Shown: positions 1 to 8,489, counted from the stretch's first letter. The stretch: 11,170 nucleotides of DNA from Moraxellaceae bacterium (GCA_021156385.1 JAJNDL010000015.1:1-11170), one strand, 5' to 3'. Program-made: numbers and translations. The notes: generated from the sequence alone by a model not told the origin.

Positions 1-14
1 CAAGGAGAAAAAAC

Positions 15-500
15 GTGACCACTGAAAACGGAACATCGGCGGATCGCTTCACCCGTCACGCCACCTTCACCATCGAGCGCCACTATGCCTTCCCGCGCGA
101 GAAGGTCTTCGCCGCCTGGGCCGAGCCGCGCGCCAAGGGCCGCTGGTTCGTCGGCCCCGACGAGTGGGAGTCCTCCGGCCACCGCCTCGACTTCCGCGAA
201 GGCGGCCGCGAGACCGTGAGCGGCGGCCCGCCCGGCGGTCCGGTGCACCACTACAACGCGACGTATTTCGACATCGTGCCCGGCGAGCGCATCGTCTATT
301 GCTACGAGATGCACCTCGATGCGAAGCGCATCTCGGTGTCGGTGACCACGGTTGAGTTCAAATCCGCGGGCACGGGCACCACGCTGGTCTTCACCGAGCA
401 GGACGTGTTCCTGGACGGCATCGACAGCGCCGCCGAGCGCGAGCGCGGCACGCGCGAGCTGCTGGAGACTCTGGACCGGGAACTCGCGCGTAGCGCCTGA
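15..500 (+). CDS. SRPBCC (AHSA1/START-like) family protein
   Basis: This 161-residue soluble protein looks like an SRPBCC/AHSA1-type domain, a helix-grip fold with a deep hydrophobic pocket. The N-terminal part, with basic and aromatic residues (ERHYAFPREKVFAAWAEPRAKGRWF, broken here as residues 21-30 and 31-45), is the typical first strand and helix of the fold. The F-REGGRE stretch near residues 60-66 and the segment around YFDIVPGERIVYCYEM (residues 84-99) match the conserved middle strands. The last ~25 residues form the long C-terminal helix. The GTG start is chosen because AAGGAG lies 7 bases upstream (2-7). Members of this family are often encoded directly after an ArsR-type repressor; any such gene would lie outside the window. 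The true ligand is unknown. The family is confident, the function is not. Confidence 0.85.
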   Translation: MTTENGTSADRFTRHATFTIERHYAFPREKVFAAWAEPRAKGRWFVGPDEWESSGHRLDFREGGRETVSGGPPGGPVHHYNATYFDIVPGERIVYCYEMHLDAKRISVSVTTVEFKSAGTGTTLVFTEQDVFLDGIDSAAERERGTRELLETLDRELARSA

Positions 501-570
501 ACCGATAATCTTGCTGTAGACCAGTTTTTTTGTGGCCATAAGCAAGGCAGTGCTGAGTTCCAGCGCCGCT

Positions 571-593
571 GTCAGGCTGAAGCCTGACCCACA
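571..593 (-). repeat. REP-like palindrome, copy 1
   Basis: GTCAGGCTGAAGCCTGAC (571-588) is a perfect 8-bp inverted repeat around a GA centre, followed by CCACA. Read on the minus strand it is GTGG followed by the palindrome, the arrangement of REP elements (a GTRG-type tetranucleotide head before a hairpin). It lies in the 176-base gap between the first SRPBCC gene and the transporter gene. A second copy occurs at 4937-4959 with one compensated base pair. The rest of this gap (501-570 and 594-664) shows a run of seven T at 525-531 without a hairpin before it, and no other clear signal. Confidence 0.65.
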
Positions 594-676
594 GGGAAAT
601 CCACCCGCCAGGACAGAAAGCCCGGCCGCGACAACAGAACAACCGAATCGCAGAATCCAGACTCAAGGAGATCCCC

Positions 677-2134
677 GTGACCCACGCTTTCGACCCCGCC
701 AAACGCTGGCTGGCCCTCTACGTGCTCTGCTGCGGCGTGCTCATGATCGTGCTCGACACCACCATCGTGAACGTCGCGCTGCCCTCGATCAAAACCGACC
801 TCGGCTTCAGCGAGACCTCGCTGGTGTGGGTGGTGAACGCCTACCTGCTCACCTTCGGCGGCTTCCTGCTGCTGGGCGGCCGTCTCGGTGACCTCTACGG
901 CCACCGCAAATGGTTCCTGATCGGCCTCGTGCTCTTCACGGGCGCCTCGGTGGCCTGCGGCCTCGCGCGCTCGCAGGAACTGCTGGTGGCGGCGCGTGCC
1001 GTGCAGGGCCTGGGCGGCGCCGTCGTCACCGCCGTGGCGCTCTCGCTGATCATGGACCTCTTCACCGAGGAAGGAGAGCGCGCGAAAGCGATGGGCATCT
1101 ACGGCTTCGTCTGCGCCGCGGGCGGCAGCATCGGCGTGCTGCTCGGCGGCGTCCTCACCACGCTGAGCTGGCACTGGATCTTCCTCGTCAACCTGCCCAT
1201 CGGCATTGCCGTGTTCGTGCTCTCGCGCCAGCTCCTGCCGGAGTCGCCCGGCAAGGGCGCGGGCCAGTCGCTGGATGTCGTCGGTGCCATCAGCGTGACG
1301 CTCTCGCTGATGCTCGCGGTCTATGCCATCGTCAACGGCAACGAGGCCGGCTGGCTGTCGCTGCAGACGCTGGGCCTGCTCGGCATGGCCGCCGTGCTGC
1401 TCGCCGCCTTCCTCGTCATCGAGGCGCGCATCGCACAGCCCTTGATGCCGCTCTCGCTCTTCCACTCGCGCAACGTGAGCACCGCCAACGTCATCGCCAC
1501 GCTGTGGGCGGCCTCGATGTTCGCCTGGTTCTTCATCTCCGCGCTCTACCTGCAGATCGTGCTGGAGTACACGCCCATGCAGGTCGGCCTCGCCTTCCTG
1601 CCCGCCGACCTCATCATGGCCGTGCTCTCGCTCGGCATCTCCGCGAAGCTCGTCATGCGCTTCGGCCTCAAGCCGCCGATGACGGTCGGCCTCGTGCTGG
1701 GCGGGATCGGCCTGCTGCTCTACATCCTGGCGCCGGTGGACGGCAATTACTGGCTGCACGTCTTCCCGGGCATGGTGCTGCTCGGCCTCGGCGGCGGCGT
1801 CGCCTTCAACCCGCTGCTGCTCGCCGCCATGAACGACGTGAAGCCCGAGGACTCCGGCCTCGCCTCCGGCGTCGTCAACACCGCCTTCATGATGGGCGGC
1901 GCGCTCGGCCTCGCCATCCTCGCCAGCCTCGCCGACGCGCGCACCGACGCGCTGCTCGCCACGGGCGTGGACCACAAGACGGCGCTCACCGAGGGCTATC
2001 ACCTGGCCTTCCTCGTCGGCGGACTCTTCGCGCTCCTGGCCGCCGGCCTCGGCGCGCTGCTGATCCGAAGCCGGCACGCCCGCGACAAGCAACCCGAAGC
2101 CGACAACAAGACCGCCACCGCCCCGGTGGCCTGA
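677..2134 (+). CDS. DHA2-family MFS drug efflux transporter (EmrB/QacA type)
   Basis: This is a 485-residue inner-membrane protein of the major facilitator superfamily, DHA2 (14-helix, drug:H+ antiporter) branch. The first helix carries the family hallmark LDTTIVNVALPSI (residues 26-38). The loop between helices 2 and 3 carries motif A, GGRLGDLYGHRK (67-78). A glycine-rich motif C region (GGSIGVLLGG, 149-158) and WHWIFLVNLPIG (165-176) follow, also typical of DHA2. Hydrophobic stretches run to about residue 465, and the short polar tail is cytoplasmic. The GTG start has AAGGAG 6 bases upstream (665-670). It probably exports lipophilic or cationic compounds using the proton gradient; the substrate cannot be read from the sequence. 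No membrane-fusion partner (EmrA-like) is adjacent, so it is likely to act alone in the inner membrane. The DUF1579 gene follows after 21 bases, which suggests co-transcription. Confidence 0.95.
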   Translation: MTHAFDPAKRWLALYVLCCGVLMIVLDTTIVNVALPSIKTDLGFSETSLVWVVNAYLLTFGGFLLLGGRLGDLYGHRKWFLIGLVLFTGASVACGLARSQELLVAARAVQGLGGAVVTAVALSLIMDLFTEEGERAKAMGIYGFVCAAGGSIGVLLGGVLTTLSWHWIFLVNLPIGIAVFVLSRQLLPESPGKGAGQSLDVVGAISVTLSLMLAVYAIVNGNEAGWLSLQTLGLLGMAAVLLAAFLVIEARIAQPLMPLSLFHSRNVSTANVIATLWAASMFAWFFISALYLQIVLEYTPMQVGLAFLPADLIMAVLSLGISAKLVMRFGLKPPMTVGLVLGGIGLLLYILAPVDGNYWLHVFPGMVLLGLGGGVAFNPLLLAAMNDVKPEDSGLASGVVNTAFMMGGALGLAILASLADARTDALLATGVDHKTALTEGYHLAFLVGGLFALLAAGLGALLIRSRHARDKQPEADNKTATAPVA

Positions 2135-2155
2135 ACCCCGCGCAAGGAGAAGCAC

Positions 2156-2647
2156 ATGCAAAGCGACATCACCAAGGAACACGAGTGGCTCCGGCAATTC
2201 GTCGGCGACTGGACCTTCGAGGGCGAAGGCGACATGGGCCCCGGCCAGCCGCCGCACCGGTTCGGCGGCACGGAAAGCGTGCGCAGCATCGGCGGGATCT
2301 GGATCCAGGGGGAAGCCCGCGGGGCGATGCCGGACGGCGGCCCCACCATCATGCAGCTGACGCTGGGCTACGACGTGCTGAAGCAGCGCTACGTCGGCAC
2401 CTGGCTGGGTTCGATGATGAGCTATCTCTGGATCTACGAAGGCAGCGTCGACGGCGGCGGCACCACGCTCACGCTGGAGGCGACCGGCCCGGTCATGGAC
2501 GGCAGCACGCCGCCGCGGATGGCGCGCTACCACGACATCTACGAGTTCAAGAGCCCCGACCACCGCGTCCTCACCTCGCAGATGCAGCGCGAGGATGGCC
2601 AGTGGCAGCGTTTCATGACCGCGCATTACCGCCGGACGAAGAGCTGA
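2156..2647 (+). CDS. DUF1579 family protein
   Basis: This is a 163-residue soluble protein with no signal peptide or membrane segment. The N-terminal HEWLRQFVGDWTFEGEG (residues 9-25) is the characteristic opening of DUF1579, in which a conserved G-W is followed by an antiparallel beta structure of lipocalin-like or calycin-like character. Later conserved stretches are the segment after residue 60 (GGPTIMQLTLGYD), the tryptophan-containing YVGTWLGSMM, and the near-C-terminal RFMTAHYRR. The biochemical role of this family is unknown. The ATG is preceded by AAGGAG at 2144-2149 with a 6-base spacer, and it lies 21 bases after the transporter stop, so both are probably in one transcript. Proteins of this family are commonly found beside SRPBCC and VOC proteins, as here, which suggests a shared but undefined role in binding or modifying small hydrophobic molecules. 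Confidence 0.85.
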   Translation: MQSDITKEHEWLRQFVGDWTFEGEGDMGPGQPPHRFGGTESVRSIGGIWIQGEARGAMPDGGPTIMQLTLGYDVLKQRYVGTWLGSMMSYLWIYEGSVDGGGTTLTLEATGPVMDGSTPPRMARYHDIYEFKSPDHRVLTSQMQREDGQWQRFMTAHYRRTKS

Positions 2648-2664
2648 ACTTTCGCGCCGAGGCA

Positions 2665-2682
2665 GGCCGGCTGAAGCCCGCG
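2665..2682 (-). repeat. Possible decayed REP-like element
   Basis: GGCCGGCTGAAGCCCGCG matches the REP core GTCGGGCTGAAGCCCGAC at 14 of 18 positions, but the outer stem no longer pairs. It sits in the 145-base gap between the DUF1579 and VOC genes. The same gap holds a perfect 14-base palindrome GGCGGCATGCCGCC (2725-2738), with no T-run after it. The match could be chance in GC-rich DNA. Confidence 0.3.
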
Positions 2683-2792
2683 CGCAGCGACGAGTTCGCC
2701 GCGGTCAGCGGGCCGGACGCCTCCGGCGGCATGCCGCCCTGCCAAAAACCCAACCACAGCATCAACCGCAGCAAGCCCGCAAGGAAGACCCC

Positions 2793-3197
2793 ATGAAAAG
2801 CGTCAACCCCTACATCGATTTCGGCGGCCGCGCCCGCGAAGCGCTCGCCTTCTACCAGCACTGCTTCGGCGGCGAGATCCTCGCGCAGATGACCTATGCC
2901 GACGCGAAGATCGACTGCCCGCCGCAGTTCGCGAACAACGTGCTGCACTCCGAGTTCCGCAGCGACGCCATCCACCTCATGGCCTCCGACGGCCGCGCCG
3001 ACCAGCCCGCCACCGTCGGCAACAACATCATGCTGAGCCTGGCCTTCAGCGATGCCGGCGAGCAGGAGCAGGCCTTCAACGCCCTTGCCGAAGGCGGCAC
3101 CGTGACGCTGCCCCTGCACGACGCCTTCTGGGGCGCGCGCTTCGGCATGCTCGTCGACCGCTTCGGCATCCACTGGATGCTGAACTGCCAGAAGTAA
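2793..3197 (+). CDS. VOC family protein (PhnB/YjdN-like, glyoxalase fold)
   Basis: This 134-residue protein is of the vicinal oxygen chelate superfamily, PhnB-like group (often labelled 3-demethylubiquinone-9 3-methyltransferase-like by old annotation). The opening VNPYIDFGGRAREALAFYQ, then HCFGGEI (residues 4-29), is the diagnostic first beta-alpha unit of PhnB-like proteins. The stretch after residue 45 (NNVLHSEFR), the central MLSLAF and the closing FGIHWMLNCQK are the remaining conserved strands. This is the usual length for the group. The actual reaction is unknown; metal binding and enzymatic activity are not certain in this subgroup. The ATG has AAGGA at 2781-2785, 7 bases upstream. 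The SRPBCC gene follows after 20 bases. The 145-base upstream gap contains hairpin-forming sequence but no convincing promoter, so read-through from the DUF1579 gene is plausible. Confidence 0.88.
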   Translation: MKSVNPYIDFGGRAREALAFYQHCFGGEILAQMTYADAKIDCPPQFANNVLHSEFRSDAIHLMASDGRADQPATVGNNIMLSLAFSDAGEQEQAFNALAEGGTVTLPLHDAFWGARFGMLVDRFGIHWMLNCQK

Positions 3198-3217
3198 AAA
3201 TGCACAAGGAGAACGTC

Positions 3218-3712
3218 ATGAACACCAGCCCCTTCATCCTCACGCGCACGCTGAACGCGCCACGCGAACTCGTCTGGAAAGTCTGGACCGACCCCAACCA
3301 CCTCGCGCAGTGGTGGGGCCCGAAAGGTTTCCGGGTGGACGTCGCGAAACTCGACCTGCGCCCCGGCGGCACCTTCCATTACGGCATGCATGCCCCGAGC
3401 GGCGCGCCGATGTGGGGACTGTTCCAGTACCGCGAGGTGACGCCGCCCGAGCGCCTGGTGTTCCTGAATTCGTTCTCCAACGAAAACGGCGACGTCACGC
3501 GCGCGCCCTTCAACGGCGACTGGCCGCTGCACATGCTCTCGACGATCACCTTCGCCGCGCGCGGCAACACCACGGAAGTGACCGTGCAGTGGGAGCCGTT
3601 CGAGGCCAGCGCGGCCGAATGGGCGACCTTCGACGAAGGCCGCGCCAGCATGTCGGGCGGCTGGAGCGGGACCTTCGAGCAGCTCGAGGCCTACCTCGAA
3701 AAGACTAAGTAG
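3218..3712 (+). CDS. SRPBCC (AHSA1-like) family protein
   Basis: This 164-residue protein has the AHSA1-like SRPBCC signature. LTRTLNAPRELVWKVWTDP (residues 8-26) is followed by HLAQWWGPKGF (28-38), then LRPGGTFHYGM, the aromatic LFQYREVTPPERLVFLNSF segment, and the C-terminal helix beginning with SGGWSGTFEQLEAYL. The W-W-G-P and R-P-G-G motifs are hallmark features. The protein probably binds a hydrophobic small molecule; no specific ligand or reaction can be assigned. An upstream in-frame ATG at 3200 exists, but AAGGAG at 3206-3211 lies inside that extension and is 6 bases before the ATG at 3218, so 3218 is the likely start. It is the second SRPBCC protein of the cluster and the last gene before a strong terminator, which marks the end of the transcription unit. 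Confidence 0.92.
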   Translation: MNTSPFILTRTLNAPRELVWKVWTDPNHLAQWWGPKGFRVDVAKLDLRPGGTFHYGMHAPSGAPMWGLFQYREVTPPERLVFLNSFSNENGDVTRAPFNGDWPLHMLSTITFAARGNTTEVTVQWEPFEASAAEWATFDEGRASMSGGWSGTFEQLEAYLEKTK

Positions 3713-3731
3713 CCGCAGGCTTTCCCGTGAT

Positions 3732-3758
3732 AACGCCCCGCTTCCGGGGCGTTTTTTT
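3732..3758 (+). terminator. Rho-independent terminator after the SRPBCC/MFS/VOC cluster
   Basis: AACGCCCCG (3732-3740), loop CTTC, and CGGGGCGTT (3745-3753) form a perfect 9-bp stem that runs directly into a T-tract (3752-3758). It lies 19 bases after the SRPBCC stop. The T-run is only on the plus strand, so it ends transcription of the upstream cluster. Confidence 0.95.
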
Positions 3759-3807
3759 GCTGCCCGTCGGCGAATCCGACCGCCGCCGCATTTCCGGACC
3801 GACGTCA

Positions 3808-3835
3808 TTGGCAGCCCCGCGACTCGGCGTAGCAT
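3808..3835 (+). promoter_or_regulatory. Sigma-70-like promoter of the dehalogenase gene
   Basis: TTGGCA (3808-3813) and TAGCAT (3830-3835) are separated by 16 bases and lie between the terminator and the dehalogenase start. Predicted transcription would begin near 3842, which is downstream of the in-frame ATG at 3834. This supports translation from the ATG at 3870 with a short leader. The call is by eye. Confidence 0.6.
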
Positions 3836-3869
3836 GGGCCGAAAACAACAACGGCCAGGGAACGCCACC

Positions 3870-4823
3870 ATGAAATACCTCCGCACCCCCGACGCACGCT
3901 TCGCCCATCTGCCCGGTTACCCCTTCGAGCCTCACTACGTCACGCTGCACGACAACGAAGGCGGCCAGCTGCGCATGCACTATGTCGACGAAGGCCCGCG
4001 CAACGCGCCGGTGGTGCTCATGCTGCACGGCGAGCCGTCGTGGAGTTATCTCTACCGCAAGATGATCCCGATCGTGGCGCAGGCCGGCTACCGCGTCATC
4101 GCGCCCGACCTCGTCGGCTTCGGCCGCTCCGACAAGCCCGTCGCGCAGAGCGACTACTCGCACGGACGCCACGTGCAATGGATGCATGCCTTCCTGCAGC
4201 AGCTCCACCTCAAGGACATGACGCTGGTCTGCCAGGACTGGGGCGGCCTCATCGGCCTGCGCCTCGCCGCCGAGCATCCGGAATATTTCGCCGCCATCGT
4301 CGCCGGCAACACCATGCTGCCCGGCTTCCCGCTCGCCCACCCGGCGGTGCGCAAGGTGTTCGGCCCGCTGCGCCGCCTGCGCGCGACGCTGGGCTTCGGC
4401 AGCTGGTTCGCCTTCTCGCAGTTCTTCCCGGCATGGACGGCGGGCTTCGTGCTGCGCCTCGGCACCACGCGCGCGCTCCCGCCCGAGGTGCGCGCCGCCT
4501 ACGACGCGCCCTTCCCCTCGCCGGAATACATGGCCGGCGCGCGCGTCTTCCCGCGCCTCGTGCCCAGCGACATGCGCAACAACCGGGCCGCCTGGAAGCA
4601 GCTCATGCAGTGGCAGAAGCCCTTCCTCTGCGTGTTCAGCGACCGCGACCCCATCATGTCGGCGATGGCGGACATCTTCCCCGCGCTCATCCCCGGCGCG
4701 CGCGGCCAGCTCCACACCACCCTCGAGAACTGCGGCCACTTCCTGCAGGAGGACGGCGGCGAGGCTTTCGCCGAAACCATCGTGCGCTTCCTGCAGGAAC
4801 AGCAGTCGCGCGCGGCGGCCTGA
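3870..4823 (+). CDS. dhmA: Haloalkane dehalogenase, subfamily I (DhlA/DhmA type)
   Basis: This is a 317-residue cytosolic alpha/beta-hydrolase that is expected to cleave carbon-halogen bonds of haloalkanes to give an alcohol and halide. The N-terminus ([15 protein letters not shown]) matches the start of DhlA-type enzymes. [14 protein letters not shown] (residues 52-65) is the oxyanion segment. The nucleophile elbow is CQDWGG, with nucleophile Asp123 and halide-binding Trp124. In the cap domain Trp189 (PAWTAGF) is placed where subfamily I carries its second halide-binding Trp. The catalytic acid is Asp260 (FSDRDPIM) and the base is His290 (NCGHF). The acid lying late, after strand 7, is the subfamily I arrangement. 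The longer frame from ATG 3834 is rejected because the promoter's -10 box overlaps it; CAGGGA at 3856-3861 precedes the chosen ATG. The gene is monocistronic. Natural substrate is unknown; related hydrolases can be mis-assigned, but the full set of residues makes this confident. Confidence 0.92.
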   Translation: MKYLRTPDARFAHLPGYPFEPHYVTLHDNEGGQLRMHYVDEGPRNAPVVLMLHGEPSWSYLYRKMIPIVAQAGYRVIAPDLVGFGRSDKPVAQSDYSHGRHVQWMHAFLQQLHLKDMTLVCQDWGGLIGLRLAAEHPEYFAAIVAGNTMLPGFPLAHPAVRKVFGPLRRLRATLGFGSWFAFSQFFPAWTAGFVLRLGTTRALPPEVRAAYDAPFPSPEYMAGARVFPRLVPSDMRNNRAAWKQLMQWQKPFLCVFSDRDPIMSAMADIFPALIPGARGQLHTTLENCGHFLQEDGGEAFAETIVRFLQEQQSRAAA

Positions 4824-4837
4824 CCGCTCCCTGCCCT

Positions 4838-4959
4838 GCAGGCCGGACCTCAGCCCGGCGGCAGCCCGAGCCCTCCCTGGAGGCCAGGTTGCAGCCGGCA
4901 GCGCAGCCCGACGGCAGCGCCAGCCCGATGGCCGCCGTCGGGCTGAAGCCCGACCTACA
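4838..4959. repeat. REP-like cluster (two opposed palindromes plus short repeats)
   Basis: This gap between the dehalogenase and the ABC ATPase holds a perfect REP-like hairpin GTCGGGCTGAAGCCCGAC (4937-4954) followed by CTACA, so on the minus strand it reads GTAG then the palindrome. An opposed degraded copy lies at 4842-4859 (14 of 18 matches, head GCAG at 4838-4841). Between and around them are three copies of CAGCCCGRYGGC (4851, 4904, 4921). The copy at 4904-4915 is a perfect inverted repeat of 4934-4945. The layout resembles a BIME-type mosaic. It may also act on the 3' end of the dehalogenase transcript, since no T-tract terminator follows that gene. Confidence 0.65.
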
Positions 4960-5014
4960 AAATCGCATTCGCCGCCCGTACACTCCCGGCATCCATCGCG
5001 AGCGGGAGCACTGC

Positions 5015-5941
<927 letters not shown>

Positions 5942-5988
5942 CTCATCCCTCCAAAGAGGGCACGGCAGCATCCCATCAAGGAGCCAGA

Positions 5989-6759
<771 letters not shown>

Positions 6760-6769
6760 CGGCGCGGCG

Positions 6770-7762
6770 ATGAAGTCCGACTCCGGCATCTTCCTCTGGA
6801 TGACCTGGCAGGCCATGCAACGGGCCGGACTGGACAGCGCCGCCATCTTCGCCAGCGTCAACCTGCCGGACGCGCCGCCCGACCCGCAGGCGCGCCGCGA
6901 CAATGCCACCCAGAAGCGTTTCTGGGATGCCGCCGAACGCATCAGCGGCAATGCCGATGTCGGCCTGCATGTCGGCGCGCACATGCCGCCTTTCCGCGGC
7001 CAGGTCATGGAATACCTCTTCCTCAGCAGTCCCACCTTCGGCGAGGGACTGACGCGCGCCTTGCGCTATCACCGCCTGCTCACGGACGCACTGCCGTTGA
7101 ACCTGCGCGTGGAAGGGGAGACCGCCATCCTCCACGGCCTCGAGCATCCCGTCCGCCACTATCTGGAAGTCGCCCTCTGCGTCTTCCTGCAGTTCTGGCG
7201 CCATGTCACCGACGGCGAATTCCGGCCGCGCGAGATCCGGCTGACCTACACGGCCGGCGCCACGCCCGCCGACTACGAGCGCATCTACGGCTGTCCGGTG
7301 CGCCTCGGCATGCCGGAGGGGGCTCTCTGCTTCGACGCCACGCTGCTCGCCCGTCCCTCCCCGGCCGCGGAGCCGCAATTGCTCGCCATGCACGAGGCCT
7401 TGGCCGAGCAGCGCCTCGCCGAGCTGGAGCGCCGCGACCTCATCACCCGCATCGAACGTGAACTGGGCGGCCTGCTGGAAGCGGGCGACGTTTCGCTGGA
7501 GCGCGTGGCCGCCCGGCTGCAGCGCAACCCGCACACGCTGCGCCGCGAGCTGGCCGCCATCGGCACCACCTTCAACGACGTGGTGGCGCGCTACCGCGAG
7601 CGCCTCGCCCGCCGCCTGCTGGCGCGCACCAGCGAGTCCATCGACCAGATCGTCTACCTCACCGGCTTCTCCGAGCATTCCGCCTTCACCCGCGCCTTCA
7701 AGCGCTGGACCGGCGAGACGCCCACCGACTACCGCCGCCGCAAGCAGTCCGGCGCCGCTTGA
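6770..7762 (+). CDS. AraC-family transcriptional regulator (OruR-like, Arabinose_bd N-domain)
   Basis: This 330-residue DNA-binding protein has an N-terminal ligand/oligomerisation domain of the Arabinose_bd type (about residues 15-205). A C-terminal AraC pair of helix-turn-helix motifs follows: the first at about 241-265 (VSLERVAARLQRNPHTLRRE) and the second at about 291-322. The segment SEHSAFTRAFKRWTGETPTD is the classic AraC signature. This subgroup (with OruR and relatives) regulates amino acid, lipid or aromatic metabolism; the effector is unknown. The ATG at 6770 is 10 bases after the permease stop and lacks a purine-rich ribosome binding site, so translation is probably coupled to the permease. 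That fits an operon in which the regulator may act on the exporter or on the hydroxylase genes that follow. No target is proven by sequence. Confidence 0.92.
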   Translation: MKSDSGIFLWMTWQAMQRAGLDSAAIFASVNLPDAPPDPQARRDNATQKRFWDAAERISGNADVGLHVGAHMPPFRGQVMEYLFLSSPTFGEGLTRALRYHRLLTDALPLNLRVEGETAILHGLEHPVRHYLEVALCVFLQFWRHVTDGEFRPREIRLTYTAGATPADYERIYGCPVRLGMPEGALCFDATLLARPSPAAEPQLLAMHEALAEQRLAELERRDLITRIERELGGLLEAGDVSLERVAARLQRNPHTLRRELAAIGTTFNDVVARYRERLARRLLARTSESIDQIVYLTGFSEHSAFTRAFKRWTGETPTDYRRRKQSGAA

Positions 7763-7766
7763 TCGC

Positions 7767-7789
7767 CGCGGCAGCGCCCGGCTGCCGCG
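7767..7789 (+). terminator. Strong hairpin after araC-type gene, probable terminator without T-tract
   Basis: CGCGGCAGC (7767-7775), loop GCCCG, and GCTGCCGCG (7781-7789) form a perfect 9-bp stem starting 4 bases after the regulator stop. No T-run follows, so it may stabilise the 3' end or end transcription only partly. It lies between the regulator and the first hydroxylase gene. Confidence 0.4.
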
Positions 7790-7853
7790 CCGGTCAAAGG
7801 GATTGCCCGGCGCTTGCGCATACTGCCGCCGTTCCCCACCGGAGGCAGACCCC

Positions 7854-8489
7854 ATGATCGGATTTCCCCTCGGCTTGCTCGCCGTCAACGCGTTCGAGTG
7901 GTACGCGCACAAGGCATGGCTGCACGAGTATCCGGCGCAGCACCGCAACAGCCCCTTCTTCACGCATATCCGCCACCACAAGCGCGCGCGCCTGAACGGT
8001 TTCCATGACGAGGGCTACGCCAACTCCATGTGGCGCGACCAGGAGATGTTCAACGAGAAGGTCGCGCTGATCGGCCTGGCCGGTGCGTCCACCGTGTTCC
8101 TGCCGGTGGCCCCCTTCTTCACGCTGGGCCTGTGGTACGGCGCCTGGAACTACTGGTCGGTGCACGCGAAATGCCACCTCGACCCCGAGTACGCCAAGAC
8201 CCGCATCCCCTGGCACTACGACCACCACATGAACGCCAGCCAGGACGCCAACTGGTGCGTGACGCGGCCCTGGTTCGACTACGTCATGGGCACGCGCGTG
8301 ATCGGCGACGTGGCCGTGGCCGAGACCAACCCGCTCGGCATGAAGCTGCCGGCCTTCGTGGAAAAACGCGTGAACCGTCTCGCGCGCCGCCTGCTGCCGC
8401 ACGCCTATGCGCGCATCGAAGCGGGCTCGCGCGCCGATGCCGAGCAGCGCCGCCAGGGCGTGGCGCTGGACGTGGCGGGCGTGGCCTGA
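7854..8489 (+). CDS. Fatty acid hydroxylase/sterol desaturase superfamily protein (short)
   Basis: This 211-residue protein carries histidine clusters of the non-heme di-iron fatty acid hydroxylase superfamily. These are His19 and His24 (YAHKAWLHEY), His38-x-x-His41-His42 (HIRHHKR), His104 and His108 (HAKCH), and His121-x-x-His124-His125 (HYDHHMN), followed by FDYVMGTR, a typical closing motif of the family. Hydrophobic segments lie near residues 2-13 and 70-100, so it is probably membrane-associated. Proteins of this kind use O2 to hydroxylate or desaturate lipid or sterol-like carbon chains; the substrate is not known. The start is set by GGAGG at 7841-7845, 8 bases before the ATG at 7854; the same frame is open upstream, but inside the regulator gene. 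A -10-like CATACT is at 7819-7824. It differs clearly from the next hydroxylase, so it is not a recent duplicate. Confidence 0.85.
   Translation: MIGFPLGLLAVNAFEWYAHKAWLHEYPAQHRNSPFFTHIRHHKRARLNGFHDEGYANSMWRDQEMFNEKVALIGLAGASTVFLPVAPFFTLGLWYGAWNYWSVHAKCHLDPEYAKTRIPWHYDHHMNASQDANWCVTRPWFDYVMGTRVIGDVAVAETNPLGMKLPAFVEKRVNRLARRLLPHAYARIEAGSRADAEQRRQGVALDVAGVA

Noticed and set aside
525..531. Run of seven T as a terminator for the first gene
   Set aside because: No stable stem can be found directly before it.
572..2626. A 684-codon minus-strand open frame opposite the transporter and DUF1579 genes
   Set aside because: It is antisense to two well-supported genes. Its translation is rich in H, E, R, A, G and Q in the way typical of GC-rich shadow frames, with no recognisable domain.
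910..2796. A 628-codon plus-strand frame overlapping the transporter and DUF1579 genes
   Set aside because: It is an Arg/Ala/Pro/His-rich shadow in another frame of two clear genes.
3200..3217. Longer SRPBCC start at ATG 3200
   Set aside because: The AAGGAG site at 3206-3211 is inside this extension and fits the ATG at 3218.
3834..3869. Longer dehalogenase start at ATG 3834
   Set aside because: It overlaps the -10 box of the likely promoter, has no ribosome binding site, and adds residues absent from the family's usual N-terminus.
4904..4945. CRISPR-like short repeats
   Set aside because: The repeats are 12 bases, irregularly spaced, few, and explained by the REP-like cluster; no cas genes are present.
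4040..5014. Upstream extension of the ABC ATPase frame through the dehalogenase gene
   Set aside because: The extension is Arg/Pro-rich shadow sequence; the ABC domain starts at the GTG at 5015 with its own ribosome binding site.
7458..7853. Upstream extension of the first hydroxylase frame into the regulator gene
   Set aside because: It overlaps the DNA-binding domain of the regulator in another frame; the ATG at 7854 has GGAGG correctly spaced.
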